From NCBI GenBank assembly GCA_947625545.1, contig CANQOW010000007.1:1-34076 (forward strand): a DNA stretch of 34,076 nt. Reading direction: 5' to 3'. Made by a program: the position numbers and the translations under genes. The notes under the pieces are model-generated. The model did no database searches. It saw only the letters and a program-made list of their open reading frames with translations, and had not been told where the DNA came from. Of the stretch, positions 1-8,578 are shown one piece after another. Source of the DNA: an uncultured Clostridia bacterium. Its GTDB lineage: Bacteria; Bacillota; Clostridia; TANB77; CAG-508. The stretch's first letter is position 1, and every line of letters begins with the position of its first letter.

Positions 1-890
1 TCTAAATAATGTTTTATTGTTAATGTGCTTTGTTGAACTGTTACTATTGTTGAAGTTATAGTTTCATTATCAAAATTATCGATTGCTTTTACATATACTG
101 TATAACTTCCTGGTGTTTCTACTGTAAATTCATTTGATTCTTGATAAGTTTCTCCATCTATACTATATGTTGTTGATTTTATTTTTGAAATTTCTGTATT
201 TACATTTTTACTTGCTGAATCTTCTACTTTTGCAGTAACTGTTATTTTGTATCCATCTACAACTGTTTGTACATCACTTATATTTGGTGAAATATAATCT
301 TCATCTGTTGTTTTTATTATTCTTTGTTCTATTGGAAATTCTTTTTCATATAATTTATGTTTTATTACTAATAGGGCATCATCTGCTTTTGGTATTTCAT
401 CATTATTTCTTGTTTCTATGTTTGTTCTTCCCGCTTCTTCTGTTGCCTTATTTTGAAACATAGTCACTTCTAATTTATTTTTTATTATTGCTAATGCATC
501 TACTGCTCCTATTTCTCCATCTTCAGTTGTATCTCCATACACTACTATTGTAAATGTTTTTTCTAATGTTTCTTGAGAGTTATATATTTCTATTTTATAT
601 CCTGTTCCTATCTTGGCTTCAAGTTCATCTGTTATTTCTATTCCTTGACTATTTTTTATTTTTACAATATATTCTTTTGAAAAGTCTTTTAATACATCTG
701 ATACTTTTTCTCCTATTTCAAAACCTGAAATTAATGTTTCTTCGTCATCTTCATCATTTTCTAAAGTTACATATGTTAATTTATTGTTTGTTATATATCC
801 TGTTTTTGCATATGTATTATTTATTTGAAATAGTAATGCAATACCTATTATAAATATTAATGTGATTATAAATTTTTTTAATTTTCCCAT
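1..890 (-). CDS. Secreted protein with dockerin-like duplicated motif, partial (runs off window start)
   Basis: Open minus frame from ATG at 890 to window edge; translation starts MGKLKKFIITLIFIIGIALLFQINNTYAKTG (signal peptide) and contains YGDTTEDGEIGAVDALAIIKNKLE ... IPKADDALLVIKHKLYEKE; SD-like AGGTGAAATT before ATG. Confidence 0.75.
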   Translation of the reverse strand, partial: MGKLKKFIITLIFIIGIALLFQINNTYAKTGYITNNKLTYVTLENDEDDEETLISGFEIGEKVSDVLKDFSKEYIVKIKNSQGIEITDELEAKIGTGYKIEIYNSQETLEKTFTIVVYGDTTEDGEIGAVDALAIIKNKLEVTMFQNKATEEAGRTNIETRNNDEIPKADDALLVIKHKLYEKEFPIEQRIIKTTDEDYISPNISDVQTVVDGYKITVTAKVEDSASKNVNTEISKIKSTTYSIDGETYQESNEFTVETPGSYTVYVKAIDNFDNETITSTIVTVQQSTLTIKHYL

Positions 891-934
891 AATTTCACCT
901 TTTAACATGCATTTTAATATTTTCTTTCTATTTA

Positions 935-963
935 ATATTACTATTTTTTCATTAATATTTCAA
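935..963 (-). promoter_or_regulatory. Putative sigma-A promoter of dockerin-like gene (TTGAAA-N17-TAATAT)
   Basis: -35 at 963..958, -10 at 940..935, 17 bp spacer, on minus strand. Confidence 0.5.
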
Positions 964-976
964 TAATAATTTCAAA

Positions 977-1015
977 TGTAATAAAAAAATAATATTTCTG
1001 TAATATTATTGTAAG
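977..1015. promoter_or_regulatory. WalR/YycF-like box: TGTAAT-N16-TGTAAT-N5-TGTAAG
   Basis: Half-sites at 977, 999 and 1010 (22/11 bp phasing), just upstream of the putative -35. Confidence 0.5.
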
Positions 1016-1052
1016 AAAAGCTATATAAATTATTAATTTTTAACTACATGCA

Positions 1053-1086
1053 AAAAAATGCTAGATTTTTCAATCTAGCATTTTTC
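1053..1086. terminator. Intrinsic terminator hairpin (AAAAATGCTAGA/TCTAGCATTTTT)
   Basis: Perfect 12-bp inverted repeat flanked by A and T runs. Confidence 0.8.
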
Positions 1087-1148
1087 CTATACAAAAAGAT
1101 TAATTTATATTAGTCTCTGTGCATATTTGCGAAGCAAAACGCACAATT
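1085..1148 (+). repeat. Dispersed intergenic repeat, copy 1
   Basis: About 65 bp closely matching the reverse complement of 13566-13631 (shared TATACAAAAAG..TAATTTA and CTGTGCATATTTGCRAAGCAAAACGCACAA). Confidence 0.7.
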
Positions 1149-1158
1149 TTCTTATTAA

Positions 1159-3774
1159 TTAAAATTTAATTTCATTTCCATAGTATGCATCTAATAGAAT
1201 TTGTTTTAATTCAGAAACTAATGGTAATCTTGGGTTAGCAGTAGTACATTGGTCTTCAAATGCTTTATCTGCTAAATAATCTACTTTTGATAAGAATTCT
1301 TCTTCACTAATTCCAACATCTCTTAAAGTTTTTGGTATATTTAATCTTTCCATTAATTTTTGAATTTCTTGAATTAATGAATTTACGCCTTCTTCATTTG
1401 TTAATGCTTTAAATCCCATTCTTCTTGATAAATCTGCATATTTTTGGTCTGCTATAAAATATTCATATTTTGGGAAAGATACAAATTTTGTAGGTTTTGT
1501 TGAATTATATTTTATAACATATGGTAATATTATTGCATTTGCTCTACCATGTGGTATATGGAATTCTCCACCTAATTTATGGGCTAATGAATGGTTTACA
1601 CCTAAAAATGCGTTTGTAAATGCCATACCTGCTATACAACTTGCATTATGCATTTTTTCTCTTGCTACTCTATTTGTTCCATCTTCATAAGCAATTGGTA
1701 AATAATTAAATACTAATTGAACTGCTTTTTCTGCTAAACCATCTGTATAATCTGATGCCATATTTGAAACATATGCTTCTATTGCATGTGTTAAAACATC
1801 TAAACCTGTATCTGCTGTAATAGATTTTGGTAATGACATAACTAAATCTGGATCTATAATTGCTACATCTGGTGTTAATTCATAGTCTGCTAATGGATAT
1901 TTTATATTTTTTTGTTTATCTGAAATAACTGCAAATGATGTTACTTCTGAACCTGTTCCTGATGTTGTTGGTATTGCTACCATTTTTGTTTTTGTACCTA
2001 ATTTTGGGAATTTATAAGTACGTTTACGTATATCCATGAATTTTAATTTTAAACCTTCAACATCTGCTTCTGGATGTTCATAGAATAACCACATACCTTT
2101 TGCAGCATCTATTGCACTTCCTCCACCTAATGCAATTATTACATCTGGCTTAAAGTTTTCTATTGATGCAACTCCTCTTTTTATTGTTTCAAATGATGGG
2201 TCTGGCTCTACTGATGAAAATATTTCTGAATGTACATATTCATTTCTATTTCTTAAATGATATAATATTTTATCTACATATCCTAATTTAACCATTGATT
2301 CGTCTGTTACTATAAATGCTCTTGATATATTTGGCATTTTTTCTAAGTATGCTATTGATCCTGCTTCAAAATAAATTTTTTCTGGAACTTTAAACCATTG
2401 CATATTAACCCTCCTCTTTGCAACTTTTTTAATATTTATTAAATTAACTGATGATACATTTGCTGTTGTTGAATTTCCACCAAATGTTCCACATCCTAAT
2501 GTTAATGATGGCATATTTGTATTATAAATATCACCTATTGCTCCGTGTGTTGATGGAGAATTTACAATTATTCTTCCTGCTTTTATTCTTTCTGAAAATT
2601 CTAATATTGTTTCTTGATCTTCTGAGTGTATTACTGCTGAATGTCCAAGTCCACCGTATTCAATTAATTTTTCTGCTTTTTCAATTCCTTCTTCTTTATT
2701 TTCTACAATGTAGTATGCAAGAACAGGACTTAATTTTTCTTTTGATAATGGAAATTCTGGTCCTACTCCTGTTTGTTTTGCAACTAATATCTTAGTATCT
2801 TCTGGAACTTCAATTCCTGCTTTTTTTGCTATAGTATATGGGCTTTGCCCTACTATATCTGCATTTAAAGCACATCCTTTTTCTTGTATAAACATACTTG
2901 CTAATAATTTTTCTATTTCTTCATCATTTAAGAAGTAACAATTTGCTTCTTTCATAAGTCTTTCAAATTCTTCACTTACTTCTTTATCAACAATAACTGC
3001 TTGTTCTGATGCACATATCATACCATTATCGAATGATTTTGATAATACTAAGTCTGTTACAGATGTTTTTAATTTTGCAGTTTTATCTATATAGCATGGT
3101 ACATTTCCCGGTCCAACTCCTAATGCAGGTTTTCCACAAGAATATGCTGCTTTTACCATTGATGTGCCACCTGTTGCTAATATTAAATTAACTCCCGGAT
3201 GATTCATAAGTAATGTTGTTGCTAATATTGATGGTTCTTCTATCCATAGTATACAGTTTTCTGGTGCTCCAGCAGATATTGCAGCATCTCTAACTACTTT
3301 TGCTGCTTCAACACTACATTTTTGTGCTGATGGATGGAATCCAAATATTATTACATTTCTTGTTTTTGCTGCAATTATTGATTTAAACATTGTTGTTGAT
3401 GTTGGGTTTGTAACTGGTGTAACACCTGCTATAACTCCTATTGGTTCTGCAACTTCACAGTAACCTTTTTCTTCATTTTCTGAAATTACTCCAACAGTTT
3501 TTGCATATTTTATGCTATGATATACATATTCTGTTGCAAACATATTTTTAATAATTTTGTCTTCGTAAATTCCTCTTTTGGTTTCTTCAACCGCCATTTT
3601 TGCTAATCTCATGTGGTTATCTAGACCTGCCATAGACATTTTTTTAGTAATGTTGTCTACTGTTTCTTGGTCTAATTTCATGTATTCCTCTGATGCTTTT
3701 TTCGCTTTTTCTACAAGTTCATCTATCATTTTTTGAACTTTTGCTCTTTCTTCTTCACTTACTTCACTAGCCAT
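1159..3774 (-). CDS. adhE: Bifunctional acetaldehyde-CoA/alcohol dehydrogenase
   Basis: 871 aa; N-terminal ALDH-like half and C-terminal Fe-ADH half ([48 protein letters not shown]); SD AGGAGG. Confidence 0.96.
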   Translation of the reverse strand: MASEVSEEERAKVQKMIDELVEKAKKASEEYMKLDQETVDNITKKMSMAGLDNHMRLAKMAVEETKRGIYEDKIIKNMFATEYVYHSIKYAKTVGVISENEEKGYCEVAEPIGVIAGVTPVTNPTSTTMFKSIIAAKTRNVIIFGFHPSAQKCSVEAAKVVRDAAISAGAPENCILWIEEPSILATTLLMNHPGVNLILATGGTSMVKAAYSCGKPALGVGPGNVPCYIDKTAKLKTSVTDLVLSKSFDNGMICASEQAVIVDKEVSEEFERLMKEANCYFLNDEEIEKLLASMFIQEKGCALNADIVGQSPYTIAKKAGIEVPEDTKILVAKQTGVGPEFPLSKEKLSPVLAYYIVENKEEGIEKAEKLIEYGGLGHSAVIHSEDQETILEFSERIKAGRIIVNSPSTHGAIGDIYNTNMPSLTLGCGTFGGNSTTANVSSVNLINIKKVAKRRVNMQWFKVPEKIYFEAGSIAYLEKMPNISRAFIVTDESMVKLGYVDKILYHLRNRNEYVHSEIFSSVEPDPSFETIKRGVASIENFKPDVIIALGGGSAIDAAKGMWLFYEHPEADVEGLKLKFMDIRKRTYKFPKLGTKTKMVAIPTTSGTGSEVTSFAVISDKQKNIKYPLADYELTPDVAIIDPDLVMSLPKSITADTGLDVLTHAIEAYVSNMASDYTDGLAEKAVQLVFNYLPIAYEDGTNRVAREKMHNASCIAGMAFTNAFLGVNHSLAHKLGGEFHIPHGRANAIILPYVIKYNSTKPTKFVSFPKYEYFIADQKYADLSRRMGFKALTNEEGVNSLIQEIQKLMERLNIPKTLRDVGISEEEFLSKVDYLADKAFEDQCTTANPRLPLVSELKQILLDAYYGNEIKF

Positions 3775-3808
3775 AATTTTCCTCCTATGTTATTATTTTT
3801 TCCCTTAT

Positions 3809-3836
3809 ATTATATAATATGCAGAAATTTTGTCAA
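3809..3836 (-). promoter_or_regulatory. Sigma-A-type promoter of adhE (TTGACA-N16-TATAAT)
   Basis: Consensus -35 at 3836..3831 and -10 at 3814..3809 on minus strand. Confidence 0.6.
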
Positions 3837-3871
3837 TATTAAATTTAAAAATAAATTGAATTTTTTTGTAT

Positions 3872-3922
3872 AAAAAATAACTATTAAAATACTTAATTAT
3901 AGTATATTAATAGTTATTTTTT
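3872..3922. terminator. Hairpin terminator (AAAAAATAACTATTA/TAATAGTTATTTTTT)
   Basis: 15-bp inverted repeat downstream of the pseudopilin gene. Confidence 0.7.
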
Positions 3923-3929
3923 CATAATA

Positions 3930-5220
3930 TTATATAATGTATAATGCAACTCGAAAGCCTACATTTCCACCAGAATATGTGTCTTCGATGTGATGACGTA
4001 TATTAGCAGGTCCTAATTTACCGAGTATCATTATATCCACCACCACGATGAATATAATTAAAAGAATTTTCATCTCTTTTCTTTTTCTCATAAGTCCACT
4101 CCCATATATTTCCTGCCAAATCATATATATTGTTTCTTTTTGTATATTCTGTATTTCCTGTTTTTAATAACCATATATATTCTGTTTCATATATATTTTC
4201 ATTTCTTCCTGGCTTTGTTGCTGTTTCATTTATCCATTCTACTCCCATTCTCCAATCAGCATATAATGAATATGATGTTACCCCTGGTATTGTTGATGTT
4301 CTATAATTTCCCCAACTTGTACTATCTTCTTTTATATCATTTGTTTTACTTATCCATTGTAATGTTGTATCCCACATTCTTCCTGTTAATAATCCACTTT
4401 TTACACTCTTTCCTGTATACATACTTTCTGCATTTTCTTTTGATTTTATATAATCTATATTGTTCCATGGTACTTGATTTTTTTTACTTACTGGCGTTCC
4501 TTTTATATTTCTTGCTGTTTGCATTGCTTCTTGTGTATCATTAGGTGTTGGTGTTGGTTTCCATGCCGTAGAATCCTTTGGTATTCCTGCTTCATATCTT
4601 CCTATATAAAATCCTCCATAATCTTTTATTTGTTTTTCTTCGTCTGTTACTTCACTTGGTTTATCATCACTAACATCATTCGAACTTTCAACTATATAAT
4701 AATCATTTGGTATGGTTATAAAAAATTTCTCATATTTAGTAACATTATTGTCTACAAATTCTTTATTATTTTCCTCATTTGCTGTATCTTCTATATATGC
4801 TGGCACCCATACAAATTGATTTCCATCTTTATCTTCTATTACTAGTCCACTATTCCATCCATCTACTGTTTTCCCATCACTTGATTTCCAACTTGCTCCT
4901 TCATTTGATGTTTTAAATCCTACTGGTATTATTGGGTTATTATATTTAGGTGCTTCACCTGTTATTGTTTGATTTTTTTCTCCTTCTGTATTATCTAATA
5001 TTCCAAATTGTGTTTGCATCTGTATGTTTAAATCATCTATTTGTTTTACTTCGTCTTCTACTTTTGATTGATATAAATTTACTGCTTTTTGTGAATTTTC
5101 TATTATTCCTGTTTGTAACAATATACTTAATGTTACTCCTGCAAGTATAAGCAATACTATTATTGTTATTACTAACGCAATTAAGGTTATACCCTTTTCT
5201 TTAAATTTCTGTTTTTTCAT
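3930..5220 (-). CDS. Prepilin-type N-terminal domain fused to FGE-sulfatase/SUMF1-like domain; interrupted by a +1 frameshift at CGG (4023-4021)
   Basis: MKKQKFKEKGITLIALVITIIVLLILAGVTLSILL class-III signal; IYDLAGNIWEWTYE...HRGGGYNDT in frame 0; GKLGPANIRHHIEDTYSGGNVGFRVALYII continues in +1 frame. Confidence 0.8.
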
Positions 5221-5307
5221 TTTTAAAGCTCCCTTCTTTTGTATTTTTATTTTTACTTGCAATTTTATTTTATACAAACTTTAATAGATTGTCAATAATT
5301 TTTAAAA

Positions 5308-6279
5308 CTATTTATACAAATATTTTTGTGGATTTATATATACTCCATTTAGACGAATTTCTAAGTGTAAATGTGAACCTGTTGCATCTCCTGTTGCACC
5401 TACTGCACCAATTTTATCTCCTGCAGAAACTGTATCTCCTTTTGAAACATATAATTTACTACAATGTCCGTAATATGTTTCAACACCATTTCCATGGTCT
5501 ATAATTATTAAATTTCCATAACCATAATACCAACCTGCATATTTTATTGTTCCGTCTCCACATGCTACTATTGTTGTTCCTGTTGGTGCTGCAATATCTA
5601 AACCTTTATGTCCGCTATTTCTATCAACTGTATCTCCATATCTTGAAGATATATATGTTTCTTTAACGGGTTTTGTTGCAAGTACAACTCCATTTATACT
5701 TGATTCTTTAATTTCAACTGCTTTTTCTATTTCAGTATTTATATTTTGTTCTACTTCTTCTTTTTCAGATAATTTTAAACTATCTAGGTCTTCCGTATAT
5801 TTTTGTACTATTCCTAATGTCATTTCTACATCTTCGTTTTCAATTTCTTGTTTCATTTCTTCTACTATTTGTTCCGCTTCTTCTATTGTACTAACATACG
5901 CCTTTTCTTCATTATTTAATGTTATTTCATATGCTAAATATGTTATAGTAGAATTTTCTTTTATTTTATTTAAAATTTCTGTCTCATCTGAATTAGTTTT
6001 TTTATCTACAAATACTGTTTTGTATTCTGGCTCTACATTTATTGTATAATATGCCATGAATTCTTTTTCTTCTTCACTATATAAATCTGTATTTATTTTT
6101 GTTTTAAATTCTTCTATATTTTCAATGTATCCTATTTCATTATTTGAAATTATAACTTTATACATTTTTTTGTATTTTAATATAAATATAATTCCTGTAA
6201 TACATATTATTACTAATGTTATAATTAATATTTTTAATGTTTCTTTTGTAAGATTTTTTAACTTACTTTTTATAATAAT
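5308..6279 (-). CDS. Membrane-anchored M23 metallopeptidase, probable ATT start at 6279
   Basis: SRYG..R.SGHKGLDIAAPTGTTIVACGDGTI...YGHCSKLYVSKGDTVSAGDKIGAVGATGDATGSHLHLEIR; in-frame upstream TM helix IKSKLKNLTKETLKILIITLVIICITGIIFILKYKK without ATG/GTG/TTG but with SD AAAGGAG 8 nt before ATT. Confidence 0.85.
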   Translation of the reverse strand: MIIKSKLKNLTKETLKILIITLVIICITGIIFILKYKKMYKVIISNNEIGYIENIEEFKTKINTDLYSEEEKEFMAYYTINVEPEYKTVFVDKKTNSDETEILNKIKENSTITYLAYEITLNNEEKAYVSTIEEAEQIVEEMKQEIENEDVEMTLGIVQKYTEDLDSLKLSEKEEVEQNINTEIEKAVEIKESSINGVVLATKPVKETYISSRYGDTVDRNSGHKGLDIAAPTGTTIVACGDGTIKYAGWYYGYGNLIIIDHGNGVETYYGHCSKLYVSKGDTVSAGDKIGAVGATGDATGSHLHLEIRLNGVYINPQKYLYK

Positions 6280-6355
6280 TAAGCACTCTCCTTTTAATTT
6301 CTAATGCGGACAATATTAATTATACCATATTTATGAAAAAAATGCAAATTTTTGA

Positions 6356-6802
6356 TTATTTCATATTTTCTTTTTCAATTTCTTCTATCATATTTAATCT
6401 ATTTTGATGTCTTCCACCTTCAAATTCTGTTGCTAACCACATTCTTAAAATACAAATTGCATCATTTGTTGTTAATTCTTCACCTGATAATGCTAATATA
6501 TTTGCATTATTGTGTAATCTTGCGTATTTTGCAGTGTTTTCGTTATGACATACTGCACATCTTATTCCTTTAAATTTGTTTGCTACTATTGACATTCCTA
6601 AACCTGTTTTGCAAATTAATATTCCAAATTCTGTTTCTTTTGTTTGAACTGATTTTGATACTTCTTTGGCTATTTCTGGGTAATCTACTCTTTCTTCTGA
6701 TACAGTTCCAAAGTCTTTAAATTCAAATCCTTTTTCTTCTAAATATTTTTTTATTTCTTCTTTTAACTTAAAACCACCATGGTCGCTTCCTATTGCTATC
6801 AT
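6356..6802 (-). CDS. rpiB: Ribose-5-phosphate isomerase B
   Basis: MIAIGSDHGGFKLKEEIKKYLEEKGFEFKDFGT...CKTGLGMSIVANKFKGIRCAVCHNENTAKYARLHNNANILALSGE; SD GGAGGT. Confidence 0.95.
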   Translation of the reverse strand: MIAIGSDHGGFKLKEEIKKYLEEKGFEFKDFGTVSEERVDYPEIAKEVSKSVQTKETEFGILICKTGLGMSIVANKFKGIRCAVCHNENTAKYARLHNNANILALSGEELTTNDAICILRMWLATEFEGGRHQNRLNMIEEIEKENMK

Positions 6803-6916
6803 AAAATTACCTCCATTATCATATTTATAACTAAATAATATCATACAAGTTTATTTATTACAATAATTATTTTAAAAAATTTTAAATTATATTGTTTTAT
6901 TATAAGAGGTTGTTTT

Positions 6917-8081
6917 ATGTTTAAAAAAGTAAGTTTTTATACTGTTAATATTAAAAAAAATCTTTTTAGTATTCTTTTATGTATGTTTATAATTTGTTTA
7001 TTAATTTTTTCTAAAAGTAATATTTCTGCTGCAAAAAATGGTTTATCTTTATGGGCAAATTCTGTTGTTCCTTCTCTTTTTCCTTTTTTTATTGCTATTG
7101 AGTTATTAAATACAACAAATGTTGCACAAAATTTAGGTAAAATTTTTAATAAAATTATGAAACCCTTTTTTAATGTTCCTCGGAATTGGTGCTTATGTTT
7201 TTATTATGGGGTTAATAAGTGGTTATCCTACTGGCGCAAAAATTGCTACTCAATTTAGAAAAAATAATTTAATTACAAAAGCAGAGGCAGAACGATTAAT
7301 TACTTTTACAAATAATTCTGGTGCTTTGTTTATTATTGGAACTGTTGGTATTACTATGTTTGGTAATACTACTATTGGAATTTTATTGCTAATCACTCAT
7401 ATTTTGGCTTGTATTAGTGTTGGTTTTGTTTTTAGATTTTGGAAATTTAATGATAATGCAAATTTAGAACTCAAAAGTTCAAATTTTGAAAATAAAAAAT
7501 CTCACACAAATGTATTACAACAAAGCATTTCTAATGCTATTAATACTATTTTAATGATTGGTGGTTTTATTGTTTTATTTAGTATTATTATTTCTATACT
7601 TAATTCAAGTAAATTGTTAGTAGTATTTTCTAATGTTTTTATCCCAATATTAAAAGTATTTAATATTGATGCTAAATTTTGTGTGCCTATATTGTCTGGT
7701 TTATTAGAGTTAACTAATGGTGTTTCATTGGTTTCTGGTATTTCTAATAAAATACTTTCTACTAATATTATTTTAACTTCTTTTTTACTTGGTTTTGGGG
7801 GGATTTCTATTTGTTTACAAATTTATGCTATTATTGCTGATACAGATATTTCAATTTTTCCTTATATTTTAGGGAAATTTTTGCAGGGAATTTTTGCAAG
7901 TTTTTATACTTTTTTGCTTATAAAGGTTTTTCCTTTTTTTAATTTTGATTTGGTTCCTGTCTTTTCTTCTAATGTAACTAAAAATAATAATTTTTATAGT
8001 TTTGATTATATTTATGGAATTTTATTTTTTATTTTGGTATTTATTATTGTGAAAACCGGATTTAAAAAGTTAAATAATTAA
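6917..8081 (+). CDS. ylbJ: YlbJ-like sporulation integral membrane protein; interrupted by a +1 frameshift at CGG 7181-7183
   Basis: Frame 0 MFKKVSF...LWANSVVPSLFPFFIAIELL...MKPFFNVP; +1 frame GIGAYVFIMGLISGYPTGAKIATQFRKNNLITKAEAERLITFTNNSGALFIIGTVG; about 387 aa if rejoined. Confidence 0.85.
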
Positions 8082-8163
8082 TGCAAATTTCAATATTTGA
8101 TATCATATATTTTATTTTGATTAATATAATATTTAAAGAATAAATAAAATTTGGAGGTTCTTT

Positions 8164-8391
8164 ATGGAAAAAAATATGGATTTTAATGGTTTTTCTCCTT
8201 TTGATAATATGAATTTTGACCCTAATATGAATGATATGTATAAAGACCCTATGTTTAATCCTATGATGCAATATGAGCAAGCATATATGTATTATCGCTA
8301 TATGTGTATGCAATTAGAATATAAGATTAAGTGTAAAGAATATGAGAAATTAACTAATTCAAATACTAGAAATGAAAGAAAAATTGAATAA
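8164..8391 (+). CDS. Small Met/Asn/Tyr-rich hypothetical protein, coat-protein-like composition
   Basis: 75 aa; SD GGAGG 8 nt upstream; MEKNMDFNGFSPFDNMNFDPNMNDMYKDPMFNPMMQYEQAYMYYRYMCMQ. Confidence 0.65.
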   Translation: MEKNMDFNGFSPFDNMNFDPNMNDMYKDPMFNPMMQYEQAYMYYRYMCMQLEYKIKCKEYEKLTNSNTRNERKIE

Positions 8392-8429
8392 AAATTTTAT
8401 ATACATATACTTTTATTTTTAATAAGTGC

Positions 8430-8551
8430 ACTTAATCCTATTTTTTTGTAGTATTTTTTTCAAAATAATTCTGACATGCTCACGGGTATTCCCCAGCCTC
8501 AAAGGGCTGTCAGGAATTATTTTTCAAAAAATATACAAAAAAGGATTAAGG
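8430..8551. repeat. Long intergenic fold-back element / bidirectional terminator
   Basis: CTTAATCCTATTTTTTTGTA...AAATAATTCTGACA pairs with TGTCAGGAATTATTT...ATATACAAAAAAGGATTAAG; nested CAGCC/GGCTG hairpin. Confidence 0.75.
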
Positions 8552-8578
8552 TTTAAAATATACTTGTTATTAAAATTT

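Noticed and set aside
2451-2795. Plus-strand ORFs antisense to adhE (e.g. 2451-2795, 3009-3191)
   Set aside because: Leu/Phe/Ile-rich translations created by AT-rich antisense of a well-supported CDS; no SD or domain.
4140-5150. Plus-strand ORFs at 4140-4544, 4474-4845, 4950-5150
   Set aside because: Antisense to the pseudopilin-FGE gene; low complexity.
8062-8313. His/Ile-rich 83-aa minus ORF
   Set aside because: Antisense to the better-supported 75-aa plus ORF with SD.
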